Positions 31,964 to 44,100 of a stretch of 64,000 nt of DNA are shown here, in pieces. This stretch comes from Adiantum capillus-veneris (Eukaryota; Streptophyta; Polypodiopsida; Polypodiales; Pteridaceae): positions 67,792,435 to 67,856,434 of the forward strand of contig CM043950.1 in the NCBI GenBank assembly GCA_014529385.2. The letters run 5' to 3'. A program made the translations under genes and the position numbers. Numbering within the stretch: the stretch's first letter is position 1; each line of letters starts with the position of its first letter. The notes beneath the pieces are model-generated. The model was not told the origin of the DNA, ran no database searches, and saw nothing but the letters and a program-made list of their open reading frames with translations.

Positions 31964-32194
31964 TGTAAAAGAAATGGCCTATGAGCATTGAGAGTGAAAT
32001 TAGGAGAGCTCTGGAGAGCATTTTTTTGAGACTGCTTTGAGAAAATAGAGAATGAACTTGATTAGCAACATAACCATTAAACTTAATTAGAGGTAGAAAC
32101 ATAACCATTATACTTAATTAACTTGGCATGAACAATACTTGGCAAGAGAGAGAATTAGAGAGCTTGACAACAATTGAGGACCCTGTGGGATGCA
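31964..32194 (-). repeat. Element D 5' LTR fragment
   Basis: Starts TGTAAAAGAAATGGCC, which aligns with the element A LTR start TGTAACATTTAATGGCC. Later blocks such as GCTTGACAACAATTGAGGAC also align. Similarity ends at about 32194, where element C's LTR begins, so the rest should lie beyond the right end of the window. Confidence 0.65.
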
Positions 32195-33104
32195 TGTCTA
32201 ACCTCACCATCCTATCTTATTGTAGTATTAGCGAGAACCATGATTAATTTGTCAAACCATGGGACGAAGCTGACTTGACTAGTGCATAGAGGCTACAAGA
32301 GGTTGTCAATCTCTCGAAAAACAACTAACAACTCACATCTAACTCAAGCTACACTCAAGTGACTGAAATCACCAAAAGCCAATCGCTCATCGGTAACCAA
32401 TTCACATTCGTTACGGCATCAGACGACATCCAAACATAACAAAAATTCTAGGATAGGTTTATAAGACCTAATCACACATGCCTATGGCCTCAACCCCTAC
32501 TTTAGGTCAAGTTCCAAAATCGTGATTATTAACAGCAGTGGATTTTTGACCTAGTCATTATCGACCCAGAATGCATCTAAATGCTTAGCAATGATGCCCC
32601 AATACCCCACCTAGGCTTAGTTTTCGATTTAAAAGTGTAAATTCCTAGTTATGATGAAACTAGACCGCGGGTAGACGACGCCAAAATCTACGAAATACTA
32701 TGAATGGCTTACATCAATGCATAGAGCTCTTACCTGCGGTTGCAATGCAGCAAACACAATCGCAATGTGACAACCGGAGAGGGAGTAGGAAGCGTGAGAA
32801 GGAGAGAAGTGAGCGCTATTAGCTCACGCTGTGTATTTCTTATCCAAAAACTTATAAAAAACTTACAAAAATTGGCTTTTATACCTTAGCCAAGGTTTTT
32901 GGGTGGTCAAAACTAATAATCTGGAGTTCTACCAAAGCTGGGTGATGACTGGCTTATACAATCTGGAAGCTTGTATCCCTGGCTCATTAATTACAAAGTT
33001 TATCCGAGAAAATAGGAGTTACAATATTCTTGATTTATCAAAATCATAATTGTTTTACAAAGAGAACTCCAAAAAATGATGTCCGTGTTAGCTTGCTGCT
33101 AACA
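32195..33104 (-). repeat. Element C 3' LTR (about 910 bp)
   Basis: Plus-strand ends are TGTCTAAC and GCTGCTAACA, so on the minus strand it starts TGTTAGCAGC and ends in ACA. It is preceded (minus strand) by the purine tract GAGGAGGTGGGGAA at 33105-33118, a good polypurine tract. A minus-strand TATA box GGTATAAAAG lies at about 32877-32886. No second copy is visible, because the partner should be beyond 64 kb, so the outer end is inferred from where similarity to the D LTR stops. Confidence 0.55.
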
Positions 33105-33143
33105 TTCCCCACCTCCTCGCTTGTGTCGTCCCTTGACACAGCA

Positions 33144-35804
33144 TTATGGACTGAAGTAGTCTTCAGGTTGACGGCGGTCGAGGCGGTCTTTAAGCTTGTC
33201 CAGGGCTTTCTGGTATCTGATTCTTCGTTCTTTGTTGGGCACTTGCAGAAATTGCATGGTGACTTGATTCTTTAGCTCCACCGCTGAGTAGGCTACAAAC
33301 CTGGATGTTAGGTTTCTTATCACCGGTGCAAATATCTTCGTTCGCCAGGTGAAGAATCCAATGTAGAATGCTTCTTCAAAGGCTATCATATTACTCAATG
33401 GCAGGAACATGCATCTGGCATAGAATCCGTAAAGGACCTCCTCTGAAGGTTGCCTACTCAGATCATAGCATAGGCCTTTTTTTCCTTCCAAGAATGATAG
33501 CCATGGGGCTCCTGTTTTCTCAGGCTCATTAAAAACTTGTATACATGTGAGTAGCATCCTGCAAATCTTATATAGCATTGTACAGGAGAGATCTGGCAGA
33601 CGTTTGAAGAAAGATATGCCACCTGTTAGTTTTTTCACCATGTATTCCTCTGTCACTTGGCCTCTCTCTGGAGCTAGCAGCCTCGGGAAGTTGAGCCAAG
33701 TTGGCCTCTTATTTTGCAGTGCTTCATGCACTTGCCATGTCCTTACTCTGGGTACAAGATAGAATGTTGGATCTCTTTGTAGGGCTACAGGTGCTCTTGT
33801 GGATAGAATCAGGTATCTTGGATTCTTGTTCAGCCAGCTTAATCTCCACTTTGGGTGGTCTTTATCTGTGCCATCTTCTTGCATATCCTTGTACAACCTT
33901 TCTTTCACCTATAATAGTTCTACTTTGATGAGTGGGTGCGACAGGGATTGTTGGTGCCATTGAGTGTTGATCTGATTGGAAGTGAGTTGAGTGATGTTGA
34001 CAAAGTGTAAAACTCTCAACTCCCAATCCATAGCAGCTTCCACTGCTCATCCACCTCTAAGGTGATCTTCTCCTTTAGTGCGTCTTCTTCAGCTTTTGAC
34101 AGGTGGATCATTGGCATTGTGTCTACATCTGTGATGTGAACCTAAAAATATTCACCACCACTCAGCTCTGTTGTGGACTGCATCTCAAACTCAGCAAACG
34201 AGACCGAGGGTATGTCTATTTGTGGTGGCTCTGAAGTGACTGCCTCTTCCAGCGTGTCTGGTTTTCCATCTCTGAGGAGTTGATTTATCCGTTTGAGTTC
34301 TGCTATCTCCTTTAGGAGCTCCTCCTCTCTTTGAACCCTCATTAGTGCCAGGTCCCTGCACTGTGATTGTTCTAACTTTAATTCCAATTCTAAGTCCTTG
34401 TTTTTTTTTAAAGTGCCTTGTACACTTCATCAGTTCCTTTGATCGAGGCCACGGCTGGATTTTCTCTGATTTGACGTAAGAAAATGGCCTGATCATTGAT
34501 TCTCTGTTCAAAAAATATTGTAGAGAAGCATTTGCAACATCTAATTGCACCTGAATTTTTTGAGGTGACAGAGAAGTCGTAAGAAGTTCATTTGTAACTT
34601 ATGTCAGCTGCTCGTCTTTTGCTTTGCAGGCATTAGATAATTTGGTGAGTAATTTACCTAGCTCCTCCATTTCTCTTTGTTGTTTATCTCTGGCTATCTG
34701 ATGCTGTTCTGCTTCTGCCTTCAGCTCTTACACCTGCCTTTGGAGATCAATGGTGACAGTCATCCTATCTTCTAGCTCTCCTTGAAGCGCGTCGATCACC
34801 ATTTCAAGTTCCTTGGCGTTTGTGCTGCGGCTTAAAGCTGCTGAACGGAGTCTCTCTGTCGTTTCCCGCATCTGACGTGCATATTCATTGACCTGTATTA
34901 TTACTTCATCGTTGGACTGCCACTCCTCCTGTCTTTCCATCTGGGATGTGCCTACAACCTCTGGCTCGGGCTCCGTCTCATGTACAGTGGTAGACGCTTT
35001 TTCTGCATCTTCTTCTTTATCAGTCTTTTTTTCAAATCTATTTGCCTGTTCCTTGTCTGGCTTTTGAGTCTCTTCAGCTTTCTTCTCCTATTTCGGCTCG
35101 GCTTCTTTTTCTTTTTTTCCTTCGGGGTGGTCAGCGTCTTCTGTAGATTCTGTTTGTTGGGTGGACTCAAAATGTTTCTCTTTGTCAGGCTCTACTTCTT
35201 CATTGGTTTCTTTGCCTGCAGGTGATAGTGGTGGGGGCTGGGCATGGGATAGTCTTGTTGTTCTGTATGCGGTGAGATGGGTCGGGGAGATCCATGACTT
35301 TGCTCTTGACTAGCCGTTTCCTCGGCTTGCCTTTGGTCTTCTGCTTCCTTGGCTTTCTTCGCAGCTTCTTCTGCCTCTTTCAGCTTTAGCGCTTCAGCCT
35401 CTTGGTACATTCTGTCTAAATATTTTGTTGATCTTGAGTTTCTTTTCTTGTGTGATGCTTTGTTTAAGGGCCGTTAAGTCAGCATGTGCCCATTTTTCTG
35501 GGCCTCTCCCTTGTGCTTGCCTACTACACTGGTGCGCCTATTTTTCTCTCTCATATCAAGCTTGCTTTTGCACTAGCTTCTCTTGGTGGGCGGCCATAGC
35601 TTTTCTTTTCATCTCTTCAATTCTTTGTCTTCTTTATTCATTGTCAGAGCTCTCCCTACTGTGCCTTTCTGGCGAGCTCTCAGCAGTAGCTGACTCATCA
35701 TCAGATTTATGTGATCTTTTACCTGACCTTGTGGTTCGTGGAGAGGGTTGTGCTACCAAGATCCATGTATTCTGATCAAGGACAGGAGGTAGGTTGTCGG
35801 CCAT
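33144..35804 (-). pseudogene. Element C 3'-proximal long ORF, distal portion
   Basis: This continues the ORF at 55505-56303 once element B is removed (...HAIDM/ADNLPP...). It opens with a Ser/Arg-rich region (TTRSGKRSHKSDDESATAES) and then charged coiled-coil segments: EAEEAAKKAKEAEDQRQAEE at 35.3 kb, MRETTERLRSAALSRST at 34.85 kb and LKEIAELKRINQLLRDG at 34.3 kb. It ends with a well-kept 254-residue domain (33908-33144) including GISFFKRLPDLSCTMLYKIC and AFYIGFFTWRTKIFAPVIRN. Stops and frameshifts separate the blocks. The stop codon is only about 25 bp from the polypurine tract, which is the env or extra-ORF position. There is no clear membrane segment, so it is not evidently env. No family is recognised. 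Confidence 0.55.
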
Positions 35805-37591
35805 TGAGAGATACCCCTCCCCAGGGGTCTATGCACAAAATATACAATTTACACTTTTATACAATTTTCAATATACATCAGAGTTGCAGAAGCATTTGCA
35901 TAGGGGAGGAGTTCTCAGCGCCCGGCCAAGCATGGAGTTTAGGCCATGAGCCATACTACATCTAGAGGTACCTAGCGACTAGTGCTACCCCTGAACGGGT
36001 GTTATGAATGAGAGCGTACCCAAGAAAAATATAACTTTGTGGAGGATGAATATATGTGTACACCACGTTGCGGGAAGAGAGAGAGAGAGAGAGAATATAG
36101 TGTGGTGAAATAGAGTCCATAGAGACGTGAGAAGATGACAACGAAGAATCTTTAAGTCCCCATCTAAATGGAACAGGCAACCATGTATTAATGCAATGAC
36201 AAAATCTGGATATACCATAACATCAAAACGTTTATGACAAAACAACTAGAAGAGCACCGGACCCTATGTAGGGATCGACCGGTCCACCCATCCACTTCCT
36301 CTCTACTATGGACAGAGAGAATTTCACTGCACTGGGAGCGAGCCAGAACACCTTAAGCCTACCTAAGCCAGACATAGGTGAGGCTGCTTCGCCCCCCTCC
36401 ATGAACCCCAGCTCTAAAAGGATCCGAAATACTAGCAGGTGGTAGGGTATCAACACCAAACATACAAGTTTAGGCGCCACGCCTCTTTTATGCCCAACAT
36501 CGGGTGTTTAGGCCAAGCCAAGGCAAGATCCCAACGCGTTAGCCATGTAGGTCATTCAACCTCCGATGCACTAACCGTGTAGATGAGCTTAGAAAAAAGA
36601 AGAAGACATAGGCAACACCCCCGATCCAACAAAGCCGCACGTCAGTGACCTTTAGTCTAAGGCTAAGCGATGTAGCTGATCCTAGTCTTGTAGAAACACT
36701 GCCATGAGAAACATAACACATGAGTCCAATCACAATAGCACTTCCAAGATGCACAAACAATCCTTTTCCAAAAAGTTAGACTGTACAGGGTCTCTACCCT
36801 TACATGTCTACCATAAACCATCTTGATCGCTTCAAGATCCAATCCAAAAACCATAAACCATAATCCAATCACATCACATGGGTGAGCTCTCCACCCTACT
36901 TGGATGAGGCACGACCAATCCTGCATAACCACTTTAGAACATAACATGGCTGCAAAAACTTTGGCAGCATAACCCAATCTAGAAAACAAATCATAAGCCA
37001 CACCGGCTTTCACCATAAGAACTCAACCATAATCCATGAGGGAATCTCAGCCCTTAAGCATAAATCATAATCACACTGAACCAACTCCCACACTTGGAGA
37101 TTGACATATCCCCTACAATCAATCGGAGTCTACACACATGTGACCCTTAAGATATGATTCTTTCACGCATAAAAATCCAATTTTGATAACATGCAACCAT
37201 GAAAAGTTGATGCATCACATATGCACTTCACCACTCTAGCACATAGAGCTAGTTTTGACTTAGAAAGGTGGAAAGCAGTCATAACCATGGATATGAGGTA
37301 TCCACATCCATCCATGAGTTTTCATACATCATATGAGAACATTCCAACACCATAAACATGATGCAAAACAACTCCGCCCTTTAGGTCAACCATAAACCAT
37401 AACTTCACACATATGAAAAAAACAAATTCTTGCCATTTTTGGGAGCATGCAAAACATGCAAATGAAAGTATTCGACCTCAAACCAATGCATCAAATTCAG
37501 CTCCATAATATAGACTAACACTCCATCACATCACTTTGACCATATGCTATTCACACAAGAAACGGTAACCTCAAAAGGAAGTCACTTTGTT

Positions 37592-38587
37592 TGTAACATT
37601 TAATGGCCTAATAACTTGTGTGTAGCGGAAATTAGCATGAACATAGTGGGAATTTCAATAGAATACATTCCTACTGAGAATTACAAGAGTGCTTGGGTGG
37701 AGAGAGCAACAAAAATCATAACACCTAGTTAGATAGCATCAACAATACTTCAAAAGAGAGAGAAATTAAGCTATTGACAACAGTTGAGGACCCGATTTGC
37801 ATGGAGCCGGTCCCCCTTCCAAAAGGCTTTGTATTATGGTTTCTCCCATCAAGAGAGACATTGTACAATACAATTCTTTGTGTTCCTTCAAGAATAGCTA
37901 GTCCAATGAAGATGAAAGCTTCATGCACTAAGAAAAACACTTAGCAAACACAACGCCCATTGGGCTGCTCAATTCCTATTGGACCCCTTCACGGGCTGTC
38001 CAATAATCATCCAGGAGACTTAATTTTCATTGGTTCTTTTTATTAAGTGTTTTTAAATTAATTAAACTAGATTTAATCTAGCCTAATTCTCATTGGTCCA
38101 CCTCTAAGGCCATCCAATAGGAATTGGGTACACCTTGTGGGCATCTGGCCTAGGGAGCTAACATGTGTCCCTCATTCCCTTTGTGTAAAGGGAGCTTGTG
38201 TGTGTGTGTGGATTTCTCTCTCATCCCCTAGAAGAAAGGCTCGCCCCCTCCCATGTAGGGATATGCAAAGACCTTTTTTACACACACAAAGCATCCAATT
38301 CCCCTAGGGTTGACCTTTGGACATAACCTTTGAATTTTGGAACCTTAGCATTTTGGAAGTCTTAATGGGCGGAACCTTAGGGTCCTTTTAGACCATTGTT
38401 GCACATGGATCTTTTGCAGATGGCCCCCCTTTTGGATCCCTACTTTCCCTCCTTTGGATCCCTACTGTGGCCGGTCTACTAGCTTAACCAATATTCTAGC
38501 TTTTTCTCCCCTGCACTTCCCCACATTAAATGATCAGTTTAATATGAGAAAATCATTTAGGAGAGTTAGATATTGATTATTATGACA
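37592..38587 (-). repeat. Element A LTR1 (internally deleted)
   Basis: 996 bp, with about 600 bp lost between CACTTAGCAAACACAAC and GCCCATTGGGCTGC relative to LTR2. Ends TGTAACATTT and TATGACA are intact. Confidence 0.9.
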
Positions 38588-40653
38588 TTAACTCTCTCTT
38601 GAAATCATAGTCATCGTCAACTATGGTGTAGAGAAGATAAAGCATATTCATGAGTCCTTTCCTTAGCGGGTAGAGGATCCCTATGTTACCCTACGACATC
38701 ATTCCACGATGGATGACTAGTCCATTTGGCGCTTGAGAGCTTTAGGCTGCCGCAATCATGTCTGCACATTAGTCCTATCAATCTTCCATAGTAGAGAGAC
38801 AAGCTCTACTTAAAGTTTGGGAGACGTTGTCTCCGCAAACTTGATCTAAGCACACATACTACTTCATTTTTGTGCACAATAAAGAAAAAGAGAGTCTTAT
38901 AAGACAAAAAAAACTTTGTTCATTTTTAACATTTTGTACATTTGCTTACTCTTGGGAAGCATTGTAAGCATTGACAAGGTTTAGGTTATCCTCTAATTGT
39001 ATGCCTTGCATCCATCTAGCATCTTCAAAAGGATAATTCTTAAACTTAATAAGATATCGTCGGATAATCTTACCGCCTCTTAATACCTTCTCTTCATGTC
39101 GGAGAATGGACTCGAGCTGCAGCACCTCCTCTTGGTCCTCGATCTCCGGTGGGTCTTCAATAGTTGGTTCTTGAGGTGGCTCTCCTTTGTAAGGCTTCAA
39201 TAGGCTCACATGGAAAGCATTGTGTATGAGCCAATGATTGGGCAACTTGAGTTGATAGGCCATCTCATTGATTGGCCTAAGAATCTAGAAGGGACCATAG
39301 TACCTTTTTGCTAGTTTAGCATAGTACTTTTGGTGGCCCGTAGGATTCTTGCCCGTCGTGTGCCTTAATCGAGCCTTGGGAAACTTTAACAAGACCCAAT
39401 AATTTTCTTTAAAGGCTTGGTCTCTTCTGTGCTTGTCAGCAGCAACCTTTTTCCTTTGCTGTGAGATAGAGATAGCATCCTTAATCTTTTGAAAAGATTC
39501 TTGTAGGTCTCGGTTATACTCATCTGCAGCGAAGATCATCCCATGTACTTTAAGTAGCAAGGGACTTTTTGATCTTCCCTTAATTACCTCGAAAGGTGCT
39601 TTTACCGTGGAAGTATGTACAGTGTTATTGTAAGCATACTCCACTAAGGGTAAGTACTTCTCCCATTGGGATCTTTGATCTACTTCCGTTACATAGGCTT
39701 TTAGTAGATCGAGTATGGTTAGGTTAGCTATTTTACTTTGGTCATCCGTTTGTGGATGATAGGCCGAAGAGAAGTTTAGCCTTGTCCCTAAATTCTCAAA
39801 CAGACCCTTCCAGAAATTACTCGTCATTCTAGGATCTCTATCCGACACTATGGACATTGGCAAGCCATGGTACTTGAAAATTTGTGACATGAAGAGAGTT
39901 GCCATTTGATGGGATTTGATAGTCTTTTTGACAGGTATAAAATGAGCTTGTTTACTGAACCTGTCTACTATCGTCCATATTCCCGTACTCACTTGGATAG
40001 ACTTAGGCAATCCAACGATAAAATCCCGTGTTCTCTCATCATGGTGATGAGCTTGGAGAATCCTGTGAGCACGGAGCTGCCGTTGCACTTCCCTTTGGAG
40101 AGATGGATTGCCCATGGCTTGTTGAAGCCTAGAAACAAGATAGTTAACAAGCATTGAAGCATCATTAGTAGCTTGCTCATGAGCAAAATCAAAGTTATCA
40201 ACATTAATTTCACTCTCTTTACTATTGTCAGTCATTCTAACAACTTTTAGGTGTAAACTTTTTAGGTGTACTTTGGCACTTCAAGCCCTAGTTTCTACTC
40301 CTCTTTACCCCTTTAGAAAAAGAACTCAAGCTACTGTACCCGCGGCTCGAATACCATAAATTGCAAGGAATAGAAGAGAGGGTCTTTCGACACCAAAAAA
40401 ACACCGGCTCCTGTCAAGCTTCTAATAGATCAATAGTGGTTAAGCCGTAGGCAAGCCCCGTAGGACTCCACTTTTAAGACCATAGCTCTCGACAGTGATG
40501 CCCCGTTAACTGCACGAAGGCAGGCGCACTGCAAGGCTGGAAAATCCCTATTCTACTTACTCAAAGGCAATTAATAATACCAACCATTTAAAGCTAGCTT
40601 GAGGACCTCCCTTCTTGAGAAAGAAAAGAGAAAATTTGTGCTCTGATACCAAT
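38588..40653 (-). pseudogene. Element A unit 1: gag N-terminus fused to integrase and chromodomain
   Basis: From the right: leader with a perfect primer site TGGTATCAGAGCA (minus strand, 40640-40652). A 316-residue frame (40235-39285) starts with the gag N-terminus (INVDNFDFAHEQATNDASML) and passes without a stop into integrase (FIVGLPKSIQ... VSDRDPRMTS). The chromodomain frame is 39263-38946 (RYLIKFKNYPFEDARWM). All of protease, RT and RNase H are deleted; the junction is at about 40027. The rest is almost identical to unit 2, including a TAG between integrase and chromodomain (39285; Gln expected) and the catalytic Glu changed to Lys (39732-39734). Confidence 0.85.
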
Positions 40654-42251
40654 GTAACATTTAATGGCCTAATAACTTGTGTGTAGCGGAAATTAGCATG
40701 AACATAGTGGGCATTTCATTAGAATAGATTCCTAATGAGAATTACAAGAGTGCTTGGGTGGAGAGAGCAACAAAAAGCATAACACCTAGTTAGATAGCAT
40801 CAACAATACTTCAAAAGAAAGAGAAGTTAAGCTATTGACAACCGTTGAGGACCGGATTTGCATGGAGCCGGTCCCCCCTCCAAAAGGCTTTGTATTATGG
40901 TTTCTCCCATCAAGAGAGACATTGTACAATACAACTCTTTGTGTTCCTTCAAGACTAGCTAGTGCAATGAAGATGAAAGCTTCATGCACTAAGCAAAACA
41001 CTTGGCAAACACAACTTTAATTATCCCCGTTCTCAGACCCAAGACCTCACACACCTTCGAAGATGGTGAGAGCTAGCAGGGTATGAGAGTAGCTTGAGAG
41101 CAAGAAGGAGTATCTTACAAGAAAGATGTACATGTCCTCACATAATCACTCATATTAGCATAGCTTAGCTTAGTAATTAGCTTGGTAGAGGAGATGAGCA
41201 TGCAATGAAGCTTCACTCTTGGTTGGATTTGCATCCACATGCCAAGAGTGTGTTGATGTAGGCTTCTATCGCACAAGCTTGGAGTAGGTGATGAGCTCTC
41301 CATTAAAGCTTGGGAAGAGCTAGTCTTCTCTTTCTTTACACATGAGATTGTGTGAGTGTGTGTGTGATAATGCCTTGCAAAAATCAGCCCCCTCTCTCTC
41401 TCTTGGGCGAGCCCTCTTGCTATTTACTCTTGCAGGCTCCCCATTGGACCTCCCCAAGTCAAGCCAATGGCTATTAAGCAGCATAAGTGATAGCCTTTTG
41501 ACATGTGTCCCCCGTTCCCCTTTTGTGAGAGGTTAATCAATTAAACTTAATTGATTTAAATGAATTAAATCCTCATTGGACCTTTCCCCATTCTGACCAA
41601 TAGGAATAAAGTAGCCCATTGGGCTGCTCAATTCCTATTGGACCCCTTCACGGGCTGTCCAATAATCATCCAGGAGACTTAATTTTCATTGGTTCTTTTT
41701 ATTAATTGTTTTTAAATTAATTAAACTACATTTACTCTAGCCTAATTCTCATTGGTCCACCTCTAAGGCCATCCAATAGGAATTGGGTACACCTTGTGGG
41801 CATCTGGCCTAGGGAGCTGACATGTTTCCCTCAGTCCGTTTGTGTAAAGGGAGCTTGTGTGTGTGTGTGTGTGGCTTTCTCTCTCATCCCCTAGAAGAAA
41901 GGCTCGCCCCCTCCCATGTAGGGATATGCAAAGACCTTTTTTACACACACAAAGCATCCAATTCCCCTAGGGTTGACCTTTGGACATAACCTTTGAATTT
42001 TGGAACCTTAGCATTTTGGAAGTCTTAATGGGCGGAACCTTAGGGTCTTTTTAGCCCATTGTTGCACATGGATCTTTTGCAGATGGCCCCCCTTTTGGAT
42101 CCCTATTTTCCCTCCTTTGGATCCCTACTGTGGCCGGTCTGCTAGCTTAACCAATATTCTAGCTTTTTCTCCCCTGGCACTTCCCCACATTAAATGATCA
42201 GTTTAATATGAGAAAATCATTTAGGAGAGTTAGATATTGATTATTATGACA
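40654..42251 (-). repeat. Element A LTR2 (shared middle LTR)
   Basis: 1598 bp, TGTAACATTT ... TATGACA. It serves as 5' LTR for unit 1 and 3' LTR for unit 2; the polypurine tract of unit 2 (minus-strand AGAGAGAGG) abuts it at 42254-42262. It includes a short TG repeat (41855-41872). Confidence 0.92.
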
Positions 42252-42679
42252 TTACCTCTCTCTTGAAATCATAGTCGTCGTCAACTATGGTGTAGAGAAG
42301 ATAAAGCATATTCATGAGTCCTTTTCTTAGTTGGTAGAGGATCCCTATGTTACCCTACGACATCATTCCACGATGGATGACTAGTCCATTTGGCGCTTGA
42401 GAGCTTTAGGCTGCCGCAATCATGTCTGCACATTAGTCCTATCAATCTTCCATAGTAGAGAGACAAGCTCTACTTAAAGTTTGGGAGACGTTGTCTCCGC
42501 AAACTTGATCTAAGCACGTATACTACTTCATTTTTGTGCACAATAAAGAAAAAGAGAGTCCTATAAGACAAAAAAAACTTTGTTCATTTTTAACATTTTG
42601 TACATTTGCTTACTCTTGGGAAGCATTGTAAGCATTGGCAAGGTTTAGGTTATCCTCTAATTGTATGCCTTGCATACAA

Positions 42680-43015
42680 TTAGAGGGAAGCATTGTAAGC
42701 ATTGACAAGGTTTAGGTTATCCTCTAATTGTATGCCTTGCATCCATCTAGAATCTTCAAAAGGATAATTCTTAAACTTACTAAGATATCGTCGGATAATA
42801 GTACCGCCTCTCAATACCTTGTGTTCATGTCGGAGAATGGACTCGGGTTGCAGCACCTCCTCTTGGTCCTCGATCTCCGGTGGGTCTTCAATAGTTGGTT
42901 CTTGAGGTGGCTCTCCTTTGTAAGGCTTCAATAGGCTCACATGGAAAGCATTGTGTATGAGCCAATGATTGGGCAACTTGAGTTGATAGGCCATCTCATT
43001 GATTGGCCTAAGAAT
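42680..43015 (-). pseudogene. Element A unit 2 chromodomain
   Basis: A 104-residue frame with PNHWLIHNAFHVSLLKPYKG, the SH3-like integrase end, followed by a chromodomain (IIRRYLSKFKNYPFEDSRWM). It is separated from integrase by a TAG at 43016 (Gln expected). Its 3' end overlaps a local duplication that created a hairpin (42653-42685). Confidence 0.85.
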
Positions 43016-44100
43016 CTAGAAGGGACCATAGTACCTTTTTGCTAGTTTAGCATAGTACTTTTGGTGGCCCGTAGGATTCTTGCCCGTCGTGTGCCTTAAT
43101 CGAGCCTTGGGAAACTTTAACAAGACCCAATAATTTTCTTTAAAGGCTTGGTCTCTTCTGTGCTTGTCAGCAGCAACCTTTTTCCTTTGCTGTGAGATAG
43201 AGATAGCATCCTTAATCTTTTGAAAAGATTCTTGTAGGTCTCGGTTATACTCATCTGCAGCGAAGATCATCCCATGTACTTTAAGTAGCAAGGGACTTTT
43301 TGATCTTCCCTTAATTACCTCGAAAGGTGCTTTTACCGTGGAAGTATGTACAGTGTTATTGTAAGCATACTCCACTAAGGGTAAGTACTTCTCCCATTGG
43401 GATCTTTGATCTACTTCCGTTACATAGGCTTTTAGTAGATCGAGTATGGTTAGGTTAGCTATTTTACTTTGGTCATCCGTTTGTGGATGATAGGCCGAAG
43501 AGAAGTTTAGCCTTGTCCCTAAATTCTCAAACAGACCCTTCCAGAAATTACTCGTCATTCTAGGATCTCTATCCGACACTATGGACATTGGCAAGCCATG
43601 GTACTTGAAAATTTGTGACATGAAGAGAGTTGCCATTTGATGGGATTTGATAGTCTTTTTGACAGGGATAAAATGAGCTTGTTTACTGAACCTGTCTACT
43701 ATCGTCCATATTCCCGTACTCCCATGGATAGACTTAGGCAATCCAAAGATAAAATCCATGGATATGCTCTCCCATGGTGAATTAGGGATTGGCAAGGGTT
43801 GATTGGCAAGGGTTGAAGCAATTCAAGTTGCCTTCCTCTATCAAATTTTGTCTTTTGGCATACCACACATTTAGAAACATACTCTTGTATGTTTACTTTC
43901 ATGGTAGGCCAATAGAAATATGTTTCAATTCCCTTTAAGGAAGACTGAATCCCCCTATGCCCCGCATAAGGTGGAGCATGAGATTCATACATTACTTTCT
44001 CACGTAGTGAGTTAGTGACACATAGTCTATTGCCATAGAGAAGATAACCATCTTGTAAAGTAAATGGTTCTTCTTTCTTCCCTAATGCAAGGGATGAAAT
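43016..44100 (-). pseudogene. Element A unit 2 integrase
   Basis: The N-terminal H2C2 region lies in the upstream frame (YESHAPPYAGHRGIQSSLKG ... CVVCQKTKFDRG). A 14-bp tandem duplication (ATTGGCAAGGGTTG, near 43790) breaks the frame before MDFIFGLPKSIHG. Core catalytic positions: Asp in MDFIFG, Asp in VSDRDPR, and the expected Glu replaced by Lys in QTDDQSKIAN (codon 43463-43465). Loss of that Glu should abolish strand transfer. Confidence 0.88.

Larger units (their letters stand above)
26432..32194 (-). mobile_element. Element D: decayed Ty3/gypsy chromovirus-type retrotransposon
   Basis: Gag, protease, reverse transcriptase, RNase H, integrase and chromodomain pieces occur in order on the minus strand, with many stops and frameshifts. 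It is the same family as element A but clearly diverged. The 5' LTR start and primer-binding remnant are at about 31951-31964 (minus strand TTACAT, then TGGTATTAAGG). The left side is truncated at about 26432 with no 3' LTR. The 5' LTR breaks off at 32194, where element C's LTR begins. Confidence 0.8.

Noticed and set aside
35962-37016. Minus-strand frames of 70-117 residues
   Set aside because: They lie within the element B LTR, with no similarity to known proteins; the segment is missing from the other LTR.
40835-41957. Frames of 60-70 residues repeated in each element A LTR
   Set aside because: Repeated only because the LTR is repeated; no coding signal.
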